From: Alphaproteobacteria bacterium
GTDB lineage: Bacteria > Pseudomonadota > Alphaproteobacteria > UBA8366 > GCA-2717185
Length of the DNA stretch: 40,671 nt
Assembly: GCA_028822585.1 (NCBI GenBank)
Contig: JAPKDL010000017.1
Span: forward strand, 1-40,671
Direction of reading: 5' to 3'
Made by a program: the position numbers and the translations under genes. The stretch's first letter is position 1, and every line of letters begins with the position of its first letter. The notes beneath the pieces were generated by a model. That model searched no databases. It was not told the DNA's origin and worked only from the letters and a program-made list of their open reading frames with translations. Below are positions 26,418 through 34,137 of this stretch, piece after piece.

Positions 26418-26431
26418 AAGGTACTTACCTT
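26418..26431. promoter_or_regulatory. palindromic operator candidate upstream of TRAP system 1
   Basis: AAGGTACTTACCTT has perfect 6-bp arms around CT, about 77 bp before the dctP start. The GGT-N-ACC core recalls sites of GntR-family (FadR/FCD) regulators, which often control TRAP operons. No regulator gene is adjacent. Confidence 0.4.
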
Positions 26432-26581
26432 ATTGATTGGTTGCAATAGACTGCATCATACACTCCAGAGCTGCTCCTTAAGTTGAATATCAGCACCCAG
26501 GTGTTACGTCGATTAATATCGGGCACCATGTTGGGACAAATTCCTCGGCGTTCAACGAGCAAATGAAAAAGCATCTGTCAA

Positions 26582-26767
26582 ATGGCCCCGCCCCCTTCAT
26601 CCGGGCAAAACGATATGCTTACTATCTGTTTGGTCGGTTTCGCACAGTTGCCGGCACACTTTTGTCATATTGCACTGGGGCTTTCATTTCCGCTGTTGCG
26701 GGACGAATTCAGCGTTAGTTATACTGCTCTTGGATTGGTCATTACGTTATTTTACGGCGTCTCGGGT
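26582..26767 (+). pseudogene. MFS transporter N-terminal fragment
   Basis: Encodes an N-terminal MFS-like piece: CLVGFAQLPAHFCHIALGL, then PLLRDEFSVSYTALGLVITL, FYGVSG. This corresponds to helices 1-2 of a major-facilitator permease. The remaining ten helices are missing. The frame then runs without a stop into an unrelated DapA-family fragment at 26768. Confidence 0.7.
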
Positions 26768-27218
26768 ATGAGCCCAGAGCTTTGCATCGAGCTTGCTACA
26801 TTGCCTAATGTTGTAGCCATAAAATACAGCTTGCCGCGGGAGATGCACAAATCACTAACAAAATTGGCCGGTGACACGTTAATCGTATCAACCACCTCCG
26901 AGGAGGAATGGCTTGACAACATCACCGAGCTTAACTGGCAACTCTAATCTTTGCTCATCACCGCCTTATTAACTACAGACCGCCAATGACCGCAGAATGC
27001 ATGAGTATACTCACGCGGCGTTCACCGGAGATCATGACAAAGCCTACGCAATACAGAAAATTCTGGAACCGGTGCGCCAAGCTCTAAAATCCACACGGCC
27101 GAAAGGAAAACCACAAGCCCATCAAAAATATTGGTAAGAATTCTTAGGCTAAATGGGAGGCCCGGTGCGCAGACCCATGTTACAATTGACGGAGCAGGAA
27201 AAGGCGACGGCGGGATAA
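26768..27218 (+). pseudogene. DapA-family (DHDPS/aldolase) C-terminal remnant
   Basis: The sequence reads PELCIELATLPNVVAIKYS, then PREMHKSLTKLAGD and SEEEWLDNITELNWQ, the C-terminal half of a dihydrodipicolinate synthase/N-acetylneuraminate lyase family protein. It stops at 26947. A frame change near 26945 then gives LCSSPPY, LQTANDRRMHEYTHAAFTGD, VRQALKSTRPKGKPQAHQKY and GGPVRRPMLQLTEQEK. These are interrupted by TAA at 26970, 27135 and 27150 and ended by TAA at 27216-27218. The N-terminal half with the active-site Tyr and Lys is gone, replaced by an MFS fragment. The gene is dead. DapA-type aldolases often accompany TRAP operons, so it may once have belonged with one of the flanking systems. 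Confidence 0.85.
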
Positions 27219-27375
27219 TCCCGTCTGCATGAAAATCCAGGATGACCTGAGACTTGAATCTATAGACTCGCCTTAACGTGGCCATATATGCAATACCTTC
27301 AAAAGTGGATTGAATTCCGCCAAGAATACAAAGAAAAATTAAATAACAACGGTATCGTTAAACAGGGAGAATATA

Positions 27376-28455
27376 ATGCGAAAAACATCATTGATGACGG
27401 CTACGGCGATTGCAGTTGGAGCCATGGGTATGTTTGCGTTAAGCGCACCGCAAGCAAAGGCCGAAATCCAAAAGTACAATTTTGAAATTGTCGGCACCTG
27501 GGGTTTCCTGGAAAATTGGAAACAGTTTGAGAAAAAATTCTGGACCGAACAATTGCCTGCAGCATCCGGCGGCAAGCTAACCGCCAATGCGAAGCCCTAC
27601 ACGGAATTGGGCCTCAAAGGGTACGAAGTCATGTCGGGTTTGAAAAAGGGCGCCTATGACGCGGTGCACGCCGTAACATCCTATAGCGCTAAGGCCAGCC
27701 CGGCGTTGGAAGGCATCGATTTGGCAGGCGTCATTCAGGATTATGGTGTTTACCGGAAAGCGGTGAACGCATATCGGCCGGTTATCGCCAAGGAAATTGC
27801 CGAAAAATATAACGCCAAGCTCATCAATGTTTACACGTTCCCCAGTCAACAACTGTGGTGCAATCTGAAGGACAAAAGCATCAAAAACGTGTCGCTGAAG
27901 GATTTGGCGGGTATGAAAATCCGCACTTACAGCCGCACCTTGGGTGACTTTATCGAAGGCTTGAACGCCAGCGCCGTCACCATCGCCTTCGCCGAAGTCG
28001 TACCCGCCCTGCAAAAAGGAGTTGCGGATTGTGGCATCACGGGCACCATGCCCGCTTATAACGCCAAATGGTGGCAAGTCGTGACGCACAACATCCGCGT
28101 CCGGGTTGGGTATGCGGCGACCTTCACCGCCATGAACATGGATACTTGGAAAGAGCTGAACGGCGATACGCAAAAATTGATAATGTCCGAAGGCAAAAAG
28201 ATGGAAGACGCCATCTGGACCTTTGAAAGCTCGCTCGATCAAATGGGCATGGATTGCAACGCCAGTGGTCCCTGCCCCAAGGGCAAGCCCGGCGGCATGA
28301 TACCGATCATCCCGAGCGCCGAAGACAACGCCATGCTCAAGGATATTTCCAAAAATGTCGTCCTCAAGCGTTGGGCGGCCCGCTGTGGCGCGGCCTGCGT
28401 GACCGAATGGAACAACACGATTGGTAAGGTCATCGGCGTCACGGCGTCCGAATAA
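27376..28455 (+). CDS. dctP: TRAP solute-binding protein (DctP family), system 2
   Basis: A 359-residue secreted binding protein. Signal peptide to about residue 29 (MGMFALSAPQAKA, then EIQKY). DctP pattern: VGTWGFLENWKQFEKKFW, KDLAGMKIRTYSRTLGDFI with the ligand-carboxylate Arg, and AFAEVVPALQKGVADCGITG. AGGGAG lies 8 bases before ATG. Six Cys are present, several in the C-terminal lobe (MDCNASGPCPKG, RCGAACVTEW), which suggests disulfides in the periplasm and is more than usual for DctP. It heads a long plus-strand cluster with dctQ, dctM and four CoA-enzyme genes. The ligand is unknown. Confidence 0.94.
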   Translation: MRKTSLMTATAIAVGAMGMFALSAPQAKAEIQKYNFEIVGTWGFLENWKQFEKKFWTEQLPAASGGKLTANAKPYTELGLKGYEVMSGLKKGAYDAVHAVTSYSAKASPALEGIDLAGVIQDYGVYRKAVNAYRPVIAKEIAEKYNAKLINVYTFPSQQLWCNLKDKSIKNVSLKDLAGMKIRTYSRTLGDFIEGLNASAVTIAFAEVVPALQKGVADCGITGTMPAYNAKWWQVVTHNIRVRVGYAATFTAMNMDTWKELNGDTQKLIMSEGKKMEDAIWTFESSLDQMGMDCNASGPCPKGKPGGMIPIIPSAEDNAMLKDISKNVVLKRWAARCGAACVTEWNNTIGKVIGVTASE

Positions 28456-28474
28456 GAAACGTCTAAAGCCACAG

Positions 28475-28507
28475 CCGCCGTGCGGGAGGCCAGCTTCCGC
28501 ACGGCGG
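28475..28507 (+). terminator. intercistronic hairpin between dctP and dctQ, system 2
   Basis: CCGCCGTGCGG (28475-28485) and CCGCACGGCGG (28497-28507) form a perfect 11-bp GC-rich stem with an 11-base loop, 19 bases after the dctP stop. The following tract is only TACTTTA, so partial termination or mRNA 3'-end protection is more likely than full termination. Confidence 0.75.
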
Positions 28508-28588
28508 TACTTTATAAGCGCCTGTCTAGGCCCAACCGGGGTTCATTCCATCTCCGCATTCGCCGCGATCCACGCTAAATTCACCAAC

Positions 28589-29122
28589 GTGTCCCGCTAC
28601 GCCACATGGGTTGGCGGCGCAGCGCTGATGCTGTCGGCCATCATGGTGACTCTTGACGTCATCTCCCGAAAACTGATCGGCTTTACGATCAGCGGGTCCG
28701 ATGAAATTTCCGGATACATATTCGCAGCCAGTACGACTTGGTCATATTCGTATTGTTTATTCGCGCGCGCCAATATCCGCATTGATGCGTTTTATAATTT
28801 GCTCAGTCTAAAGCCCAAGGCCATTTTGGACATGATCGGCCTGCTTTTGCTGCTTTATTATATTTATCTTCTGACCACCAATGCGTTCGGTATGTTTCTG
28901 GAAAATGTGAAGTTCAATTCCTCGGCCCAAACCACCTTAGCGACTCCCCTGTGGATCCCCCAACTCTTCTGGGTTTCAGGTCTCTTCTTTTTCCTCCTGA
29001 GCCTTGCATTTTTGTCCGTGTATGGATTTGCCGCCCTGGTTCGAGGCGACTGGGCGACAATTAATAAAATTGCTGGGGTGCGAACGGTAGAAGAAGAAAT
29101 TATTGAGGAAACGCACGTTTAG
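28589..29122 (+). CDS. dctQ: TRAP transporter small permease (DctQ), system 2
   Basis: About 177 residues from GTG 28589, with four membrane helices starting at VGGAALMLSAIMVTLDVISR. The helix-2 region ISGYIFAASTTWSYSYCLFA and final helix LFWVSGLFFFLLSLAFLSVYG fit DctQ. The frame is open back to a TTG at 28421, but that start would overlap dctP and the hairpin, so it is unlikely. GTG 28589 has no good ribosome site, so the start is uncertain. dctM begins 2 bases after its TAG. Confidence 0.85.
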   Translation: MSRYATWVGGAALMLSAIMVTLDVISRKLIGFTISGSDEISGYIFAASTTWSYSYCLFARANIRIDAFYNLLSLKPKAILDMIGLLLLLYYIYLLTTNAFGMFLENVKFNSSAQTTLATPLWIPQLFWVSGLFFFLLSLAFLSVYGFAALVRGDWATINKIAGVRTVEEEIIEETHV

Positions 29123-29124
29123 TC

Positions 29125-30411
29125 ATGCCCCTTTTGATCCTATTAATATTGATGTCGCTGATCGTCGCGGCAGTGCCTGTCGCCGCTGTGCTCGGCATTT
29201 TGAGCCTGTCGCTCGACGAAATTTTCATGCGCGGCCGCCGTTCACTTATGTTGGGCGACTTCGTGTGGGAACAAAGCATAGAGTATATATTGGTCGCCAT
29301 TCCCATGTTCATTCTGTTGGGCGAAATCATGCTGCGCGCGGGGATTGCGCAACGCATGTACAATGCGGTCATCCAATGGCTGTCATGGCTGCCCGGCGGT
29401 CTCATGCATGCGAACATCGGATCCTCGGCCATATTCGCTGCGTCGTCAGGATCCAGCGTCGCCACAGCCGCGACGGTTGGCACCGTCGCCTATCCTGAAA
29501 TAGAAAAGCACGGCTACAACGAAAAACTGTTCCTCGGCTCATTGGCGGCAGGCGGCACGCTTGGCATTCTGGTGCCGCCGTCGATTAATTTGATCATCTA
29601 TGGATTGTTGACCGACACTTCGGTGCCGGAACTCTATTTGGCCGGCATTTTTCCCGGTTTAACGTTGGCCATCCTATTCATGGGCGTTATCGCCATTGCA
29701 TGTTTGTTGCGACCGGGGTGGGATGGCGAGAAAGTTGAAACTAATTGGGCGATGCGGATCAAAGTCCTGCCGGATTTATTGCCTCCGGTGTTGTTGTTTG
29801 TCGCCGTGGTCGGCTCTATTTACGCGGGCGTCGCCACCCCAACGGAAGCCGCGTCCATCGGCGTGGTCTTCGCCTTGATCATCGCCGCCTGGAACAGAGC
29901 GTTGACCCTGGAAATGCTAAAACAGGCGTTCGAAGGCACCATGCGATCCAGCGCGATGATCATGCTGATTATTCTCGCTGCCGTCTTTTTGAATTTTGTC
30001 CTCGGTTTCATGGGCATTACGCAGACGCTTCTGGAAGCAATCAAGGATTTGGGATGGACGCCCATGCAGACGATGGTGGTCATCATCTGTTTTTATCTTT
30101 TGCTCGGCATGTTCATGGAAACCCTTTCGATGATGTTGACCACCATCCCCGTGGTCTTTCCCATCGTCATGCATATGGGGTTCGACCCGGTTTGGTTCGG
30201 CATTATGATCACCGTGCTGATGGAAGCTGCCTTAATTACTCCGCCTATCGGGATTAACCTTTACGTGGTGCACGGCATTCGCGCGCGTGGGGGCAATTTC
30301 AATGATGTCAGTATTGGTGCCATCCCGTTCCTGTTCGCCATGTTCGCCCTGATCGCCCTGTTGCTGTTTTACCCGAATATAGCCATTTGGCTACCTAACC
30401 AATTTTATTAA
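29125..30411 (+). CDS. dctM: TRAP transporter large permease (DctM), system 2
   Basis: A 428-residue DctM with about twelve helices. Motifs: AVPVAAVLGILSLSLDE, FAASSGSSVATAATVGTVAY, GTLGILVPPSINLIIYGLLT, ATPTEAASIGVVFALIIAA and ITPPIGINLYVVHGI. It starts 2 bp after dctQ, the tight coupling common in TRAP operons. About 130 bp later comes the CaiB gene on the same strand, so the imported acid is probably the substrate of the CoA enzymes downstream (inference from order). Confidence 0.95.
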   Translation: MPLLILLILMSLIVAAVPVAAVLGILSLSLDEIFMRGRRSLMLGDFVWEQSIEYILVAIPMFILLGEIMLRAGIAQRMYNAVIQWLSWLPGGLMHANIGSSAIFAASSGSSVATAATVGTVAYPEIEKHGYNEKLFLGSLAAGGTLGILVPPSINLIIYGLLTDTSVPELYLAGIFPGLTLAILFMGVIAIACLLRPGWDGEKVETNWAMRIKVLPDLLPPVLLFVAVVGSIYAGVATPTEAASIGVVFALIIAAWNRALTLEMLKQAFEGTMRSSAMIMLIILAAVFLNFVLGFMGITQTLLEAIKDLGWTPMQTMVVIICFYLLLGMFMETLSMMLTTIPVVFPIVMHMGFDPVWFGIMITVLMEAALITPPIGINLYVVHGIRARGGNFNDVSIGAIPFLFAMFALIALLLFYPNIAIWLPNQFY

Positions 30412-30540
30412 TCGTACGGGCGCTACGCTACGAAACCGCATTGTGATTGGGGCCGAAACCCTATTAAATCATCCCTTCATTCATCGCCTGAGTCGCCAGG
30501 CGAATTGCCGAACGGAACCGGCATAAAGGGGAAATATTCA

Positions 30541-31731
30541 ATGCCGCATAAACCCGCTTCCAGCGCCCTAGCCGATCTGGTCGTTTTGGATTTAACGCGC
30601 GCACGGGCAGGACCCACCGCGGTGCGGCAATTGGCGGATTGGGGCGCGGACGTCATCAAGATCGAAATACCCGCCGCCATCGAAGGCGGCGATGTCATGG
30701 GCGCCGCCCGGCACGGCTCCGACTTTCAAAACCTGCAACGCAATAAACGCAGCGTCTCGATTAATCTAAAAGAACCAGACGGCGTTGCGGTTCTGAAACG
30801 GATGGTCGAAAAAGCCGACATCGTCATTGAAAACTACCGGCCCGGCGTCAAACACCGCCTTGGCATTGATTACGATACGTTCAAGGCGATCAACCCCCGG
30901 ATCATTTACGGCAGCATTTCCGGCTTCGGACAACACGGGCCTTATCGGGACCGCCCCGGCTTCGACCAGATCGCGCAAGGCATGGGCGGCTTGATGTCGA
31001 TAACCGGATTGCCGGGACAGGGCCCGGTCCGCGTCGGCATCCCCATTGACGATCTCTGTGCCGGTATATTTCTGGCGCAAGGCATACTTGTCGCGTTGCA
31101 CGAACGTGAAAAATCCGGCGAAGGCCAATGGGTGCATACCTCGCTGCTACAGGCGCAAATGTTCATGCTCGACTTCCAGGCCGCCCGTTGGCTTGTCGAC
31201 AAGGACGTGCCGCCGCAAGCCGGCAACAACCACCCGATGATCATCCCCCAGGGGGTTTTTGAAACCAGCGATGGACACATCAACATCGCCGCGGCCGGAC
31301 AGGTCATCTGGAAACGCTTCTGCGTCGCGGCGGATGCGGAGCATTTGATCGAGCATCCAGACTATAAACTACCGGACTCACGGTCCGCTAACCGCGATGC
31401 GCTGGGCGTCGAAATCTCCAAGATCACCCGACAAAAAAGTAGTCAGCACTGGATCGATCTTCTGGCGGAAGCCAGCGTACCCTGCGGCCCCATCTATTCC
31501 ATCGACCAGGTGTTCAATGACGAACATGTCCAGCAATTGGGCGCGACGCAAACGATTGATAGCCACGCCGGCGACATCGAAGTGCTGAAACAACCGGTCG
31601 AACTGGAACGCACCCCTGGTGAAATAACCGCGCCCGCGCCGGAAAATGGCGAACATACGGATGAAGTACTCGAAAATTTCGGATTTTCGTCTGACGACAT
31701 CGCTAAGCTGCGCGGCCGCAACGTCATTTAA
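30541..31731 (+). CDS. class III CoA-transferase (CaiB/BaiF family)
   Basis: A 396-residue CaiB/BaiF enzyme. It moves CoA between acids through an aspartyl-anhydride/thioester; Asp142 in RPGFDQIAQGMGGLM is the predicted nucleophile. Other family marks are VVLDLTRARAGPTAVRQLADWGADVIKIE at the N-terminus, KRSVSINLKEPDG, ENYRPGVKHRLGID, YGSISGFGQHGPY and the C-terminal RTPGEI. ATG 30541 follows AAGGGG at proper spacing; an upstream TTG adds nothing conserved. It is the first of four CoA-related genes with short gaps. Likely role: activating the TRAP-imported acid with CoA from an acyl-CoA donor. Donor and acceptor are unknown. Confidence 0.93.
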   Translation: MPHKPASSALADLVVLDLTRARAGPTAVRQLADWGADVIKIEIPAAIEGGDVMGAARHGSDFQNLQRNKRSVSINLKEPDGVAVLKRMVEKADIVIENYRPGVKHRLGIDYDTFKAINPRIIYGSISGFGQHGPYRDRPGFDQIAQGMGGLMSITGLPGQGPVRVGIPIDDLCAGIFLAQGILVALHEREKSGEGQWVHTSLLQAQMFMLDFQAARWLVDKDVPPQAGNNHPMIIPQGVFETSDGHINIAAAGQVIWKRFCVAADAEHLIEHPDYKLPDSRSANRDALGVEISKITRQKSSQHWIDLLAEASVPCGPIYSIDQVFNDEHVQQLGATQTIDSHAGDIEVLKQPVELERTPGEITAPAPENGEHTDEVLENFGFSSDDIAKLRGRNVI

Positions 31732-31757
31732 TTGTCTGACGGAAAGGAATTCTCATC

Positions 31758-32546
31758 GTGACAACAGACAAGATGATCACAGAGCGAGACGGCGCGATTG
31801 GCCGAATGATCTTTAACAACCCCGCCAAGCATAATGCCGTATCTCCCGATATGTGGGCAGCGGTCGGGACCATCATGAACGACCTCAACAACGACGACGC
31901 CATCCGCGTGGTGATCGTCAGTGGTGCCGGCGGAAAAGCCTTCGTATCCGGGGCCGATATATCCAAATTCGAAGACGAACGAGCCGATGCGGAGGCCGAA
32001 GCCAAATACCATCTGCTCAACAGAAGCGCGCGCGAAAAACTGTCCAATGCACCGAAACCGACCATCGCCATGATACGGGGCTACTGCATTGGCGGCGGCG
32101 TGGGGACGGCAATGGCATGCGACATGCGCATTTGTTCCGATAACGCCCGTTTCGCAATACCCGCAGCCAGGCTGGGGGTCGGATATTATTACGACGACAT
32201 CAAAAAATTGACAGATTTAATAGGTCCTTCCTTTACCAAGGAAATCTTTTTCACCGCGCGCCAGTTCGATGCGATTGAAGCCCGCGATATGGGGTTAGTC
32301 GACCGCATCGTCCCCGATGGGGAATTGGATGATTATGTCAAAAACTATGCGGACACGATCGCGGCCAACGCGCCCATGACGATCGCTGCGGTCAAAAAAT
32401 CCGTTATCGAAGGCGCAAAAGACCCGAACGACCGCGACGTCGCCCTGTGCGATGAGATGGTCGATATTTGCAACGCCAGCAAAGACTACGCCGAAGGCCG
32501 CCAAGCGTTCATGGAAAAACGCAAGCCGGTCTTCATCGGCCGTTAG
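31758..32546 (+). CDS. enoyl-CoA hydratase/isomerase (crotonase) family
   Basis: A 262-residue crotonase. The oxyanion-hole segments are present: GKAFVSGADISKF near residue 62 and CIGGGVGTAMACDMRI near residue 110. At the usual Glu positions the sequence reads AARLGVGYYYDDIKKLTDLIG, where the typical acid residues of hydratases are not obvious, so isomerase, hydrolase or decarboxylase chemistry should be considered. The start is GTG 31758 behind GGAAAGGAA. It follows CaiB by 26 bp and precedes the carboxyltransferase by 36 bp. Probable role: converting the CoA ester made by CaiB. Confidence 0.92.
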   Translation: MTTDKMITERDGAIGRMIFNNPAKHNAVSPDMWAAVGTIMNDLNNDDAIRVVIVSGAGGKAFVSGADISKFEDERADAEAEAKYHLLNRSAREKLSNAPKPTIAMIRGYCIGGGVGTAMACDMRICSDNARFAIPAARLGVGYYYDDIKKLTDLIGPSFTKEIFFTARQFDAIEARDMGLVDRIVPDGELDDYVKNYADTIAANAPMTIAAVKKSVIEGAKDPNDRDVALCDEMVDICNASKDYAEGRQAFMEKRKPVFIGR

Positions 32547-32582
32547 TTTAACCCTACCAGCACGTGAGATGGAAATACCCCA

Positions 32583-34136
32583 ATGAGAAATTTAGACGAC
32601 CAGGACATTGAAGCTCGCATCGCTGACCTAGACGAACGTCGCGCCAAGGCGCTGGCGATGGGCGGCGAGAAAAAAATTGCCCGCCGTCGGAATTCCGGCC
32701 AATTGAACGCGCGCGAGCGTTTGGCTTATCTCGTGGATGAAGGAAGCTTCTGGGAAACGGGCCTGCTGGGCACCTCGGGCGTTTATCTAGAAGACCGGGA
32801 CAAAACGCCAACCGACGGCAAGATTGCCGGGTACGGCAAAATTAATGGCCGTGACGCCTCCATCGTCGTTAACGATTTCACCGTCAAAGGCGCATCCACC
32901 AGCGCCACCAACGGCAAGAAAATCGGTCAGGTCAAACGTATCGCCACCGAACGCGGCATGCCTTGCGTTTTTATCGGCGAGTCGACCGGCGCCCGCCTGC
33001 CCGACGCCATGGGGTCGCGCGGCATGGGATCGCAACTGGGCAACGATATCACGCAATTCCAGCGGATGCGTGAAACCCCATGGACCGCCGCCGCTTTGGG
33101 TACGTCCTTCGGATCGTCGGCATGGCTGGCGTGTTGTTCCGACTTCGCGGTGATGCGCAAGGGATCCATCATGGCGGTGTCGAGCCCGCGTTTGGTGTCC
33201 AAAGCCATTGGCGAGACCGTTGATTTGGAAGCACTGGGCGGTTGGAAGCTGCACGCGGACACCACCGGCCAAATTGACATGTTCGTCGATACTGACGAAG
33301 AAGCGCTGGACGCTATCAAGACTTTCCTAAGTTATTTGCCGAGCCATCACATGGAAGCCCCACCCGAAGTTACCGTGGCGCCGGGATCCGGCGAAGACAT
33401 GGACGACATCCATAAAATTTTACCCCCCAAACGCACGCAGGTTTACGACGTCCGCAAGGTCATTAAGGCCGTGGTGGATAAGGGCAGTTATTTCGAACTC
33501 AAGCCCCGTTTTGGCAAATCGGCCGTTGTCGCGTTGACTCGTATAGATGGGAAATCCGTGGGGGTCTTCGCGAACAACCCACTGCATCGTGGTGGCGCGT
33601 TGGACACCCAGGCCTGTGAAAAAATTGTCGATTTCCTGGTGATGTGCGATTCCTTCAACATTCCGTTGGTGTCCTTGGTCGACACACCTGGATTCACAAT
33701 CGGTACGGAAGCCGAACGCAGCCGGGCGCCGGGCCGTATCATGAATTTCATGAACGCCATGACCCTGGTGTCTGTCCCTATCGTCTCAGTCATCATGCGT
33801 AAAAGCTACGGGCGCGCCTATGTCTGCATGGGCGGCGGCCGCCATTCCAACAACATCGCCGCCTGGCCGACCGCCGAGGTTAGTTTCATGGACCCCCGCT
33901 TCGCCACTATGATCGTTCACGGCCTGGAACCGGGCATGGAAGGTTATGAAGAAGCCCTGACAGAAACGCAAAATGACATTGAAGTCTGGGACATGGCGTC
34001 GATTTACGCGGTACAAGACGTTATCAAACCCAGCGAAACACGCGACCATCTCATCCGCATGTTAGACATACATCGGCTGCGCATAACCAATGGTGTTGGC
34101 AAACACCTGATGCGCACCTGGCCCACGAGTTATTAA
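32583..34136 (+). CDS. acyl-CoA carboxyltransferase beta-type subunit
   Basis: A 517-residue carboxyltransferase (PF01039) with both N- and C-terminal crotonase-like halves. Start region RIADLDERRAKALAMGG; N-terminal oxyanion area VVNDFTVKGASTSATNGKK and FIGESTGARLPDAMGSRG; C-terminal area FANNPLHRGGALDTQACEK, LVDTPGFTIGTEAERS and MGGGRHSNNIAAWPTAEV. Relatives are the beta subunits of propionyl-/methylcrotonyl-CoA carboxylase and biotin-dependent decarboxylases. No biotin carboxylase or biotin-carrier gene is in the window, and the next gene is an acyl-CoA synthetase. It may use subunits encoded elsewhere or belong to a non-carboxylase branch. It is in an operon with CaiB and crotonase. Confidence 0.9.
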   Translation: MRNLDDQDIEARIADLDERRAKALAMGGEKKIARRRNSGQLNARERLAYLVDEGSFWETGLLGTSGVYLEDRDKTPTDGKIAGYGKINGRDASIVVNDFTVKGASTSATNGKKIGQVKRIATERGMPCVFIGESTGARLPDAMGSRGMGSQLGNDITQFQRMRETPWTAAALGTSFGSSAWLACCSDFAVMRKGSIMAVSSPRLVSKAIGETVDLEALGGWKLHADTTGQIDMFVDTDEEALDAIKTFLSYLPSHHMEAPPEVTVAPGSGEDMDDIHKILPPKRTQVYDVRKVIKAVVDKGSYFELKPRFGKSAVVALTRIDGKSVGVFANNPLHRGGALDTQACEKIVDFLVMCDSFNIPLVSLVDTPGFTIGTEAERSRAPGRIMNFMNAMTLVSVPIVSVIMRKSYGRAYVCMGGGRHSNNIAAWPTAEVSFMDPRFATMIVHGLEPGMEGYEEALTETQNDIEVWDMASIYAVQDVIKPSETRDHLIRMLDIHRLRITNGVGKHLMRTWPTSY

Positions 34137-34137
34137 T

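Noticed and set aside
2082-27218. Reassignment of TAA/TAG to glutamine, since several internal stops fall where relatives have Gln
   Set aside because: Other internal stops fall at Tyr, Leu or probably Glu positions, frameshifts accompany them, and TAA/TAG end intact genes such as apt at the expected length.
28421-28588. DctQ of system 2 starting at TTG 28421
   Set aside because: It would overlap dctP and translate through the intercistronic hairpin, with no conserved residues gained.
30484-30503. TCGCCT/AGGCGA hairpin after dctM as a terminator
   Set aside because: Only 6 bp with no T-run, and the downstream CoA genes lie close on the same strand.
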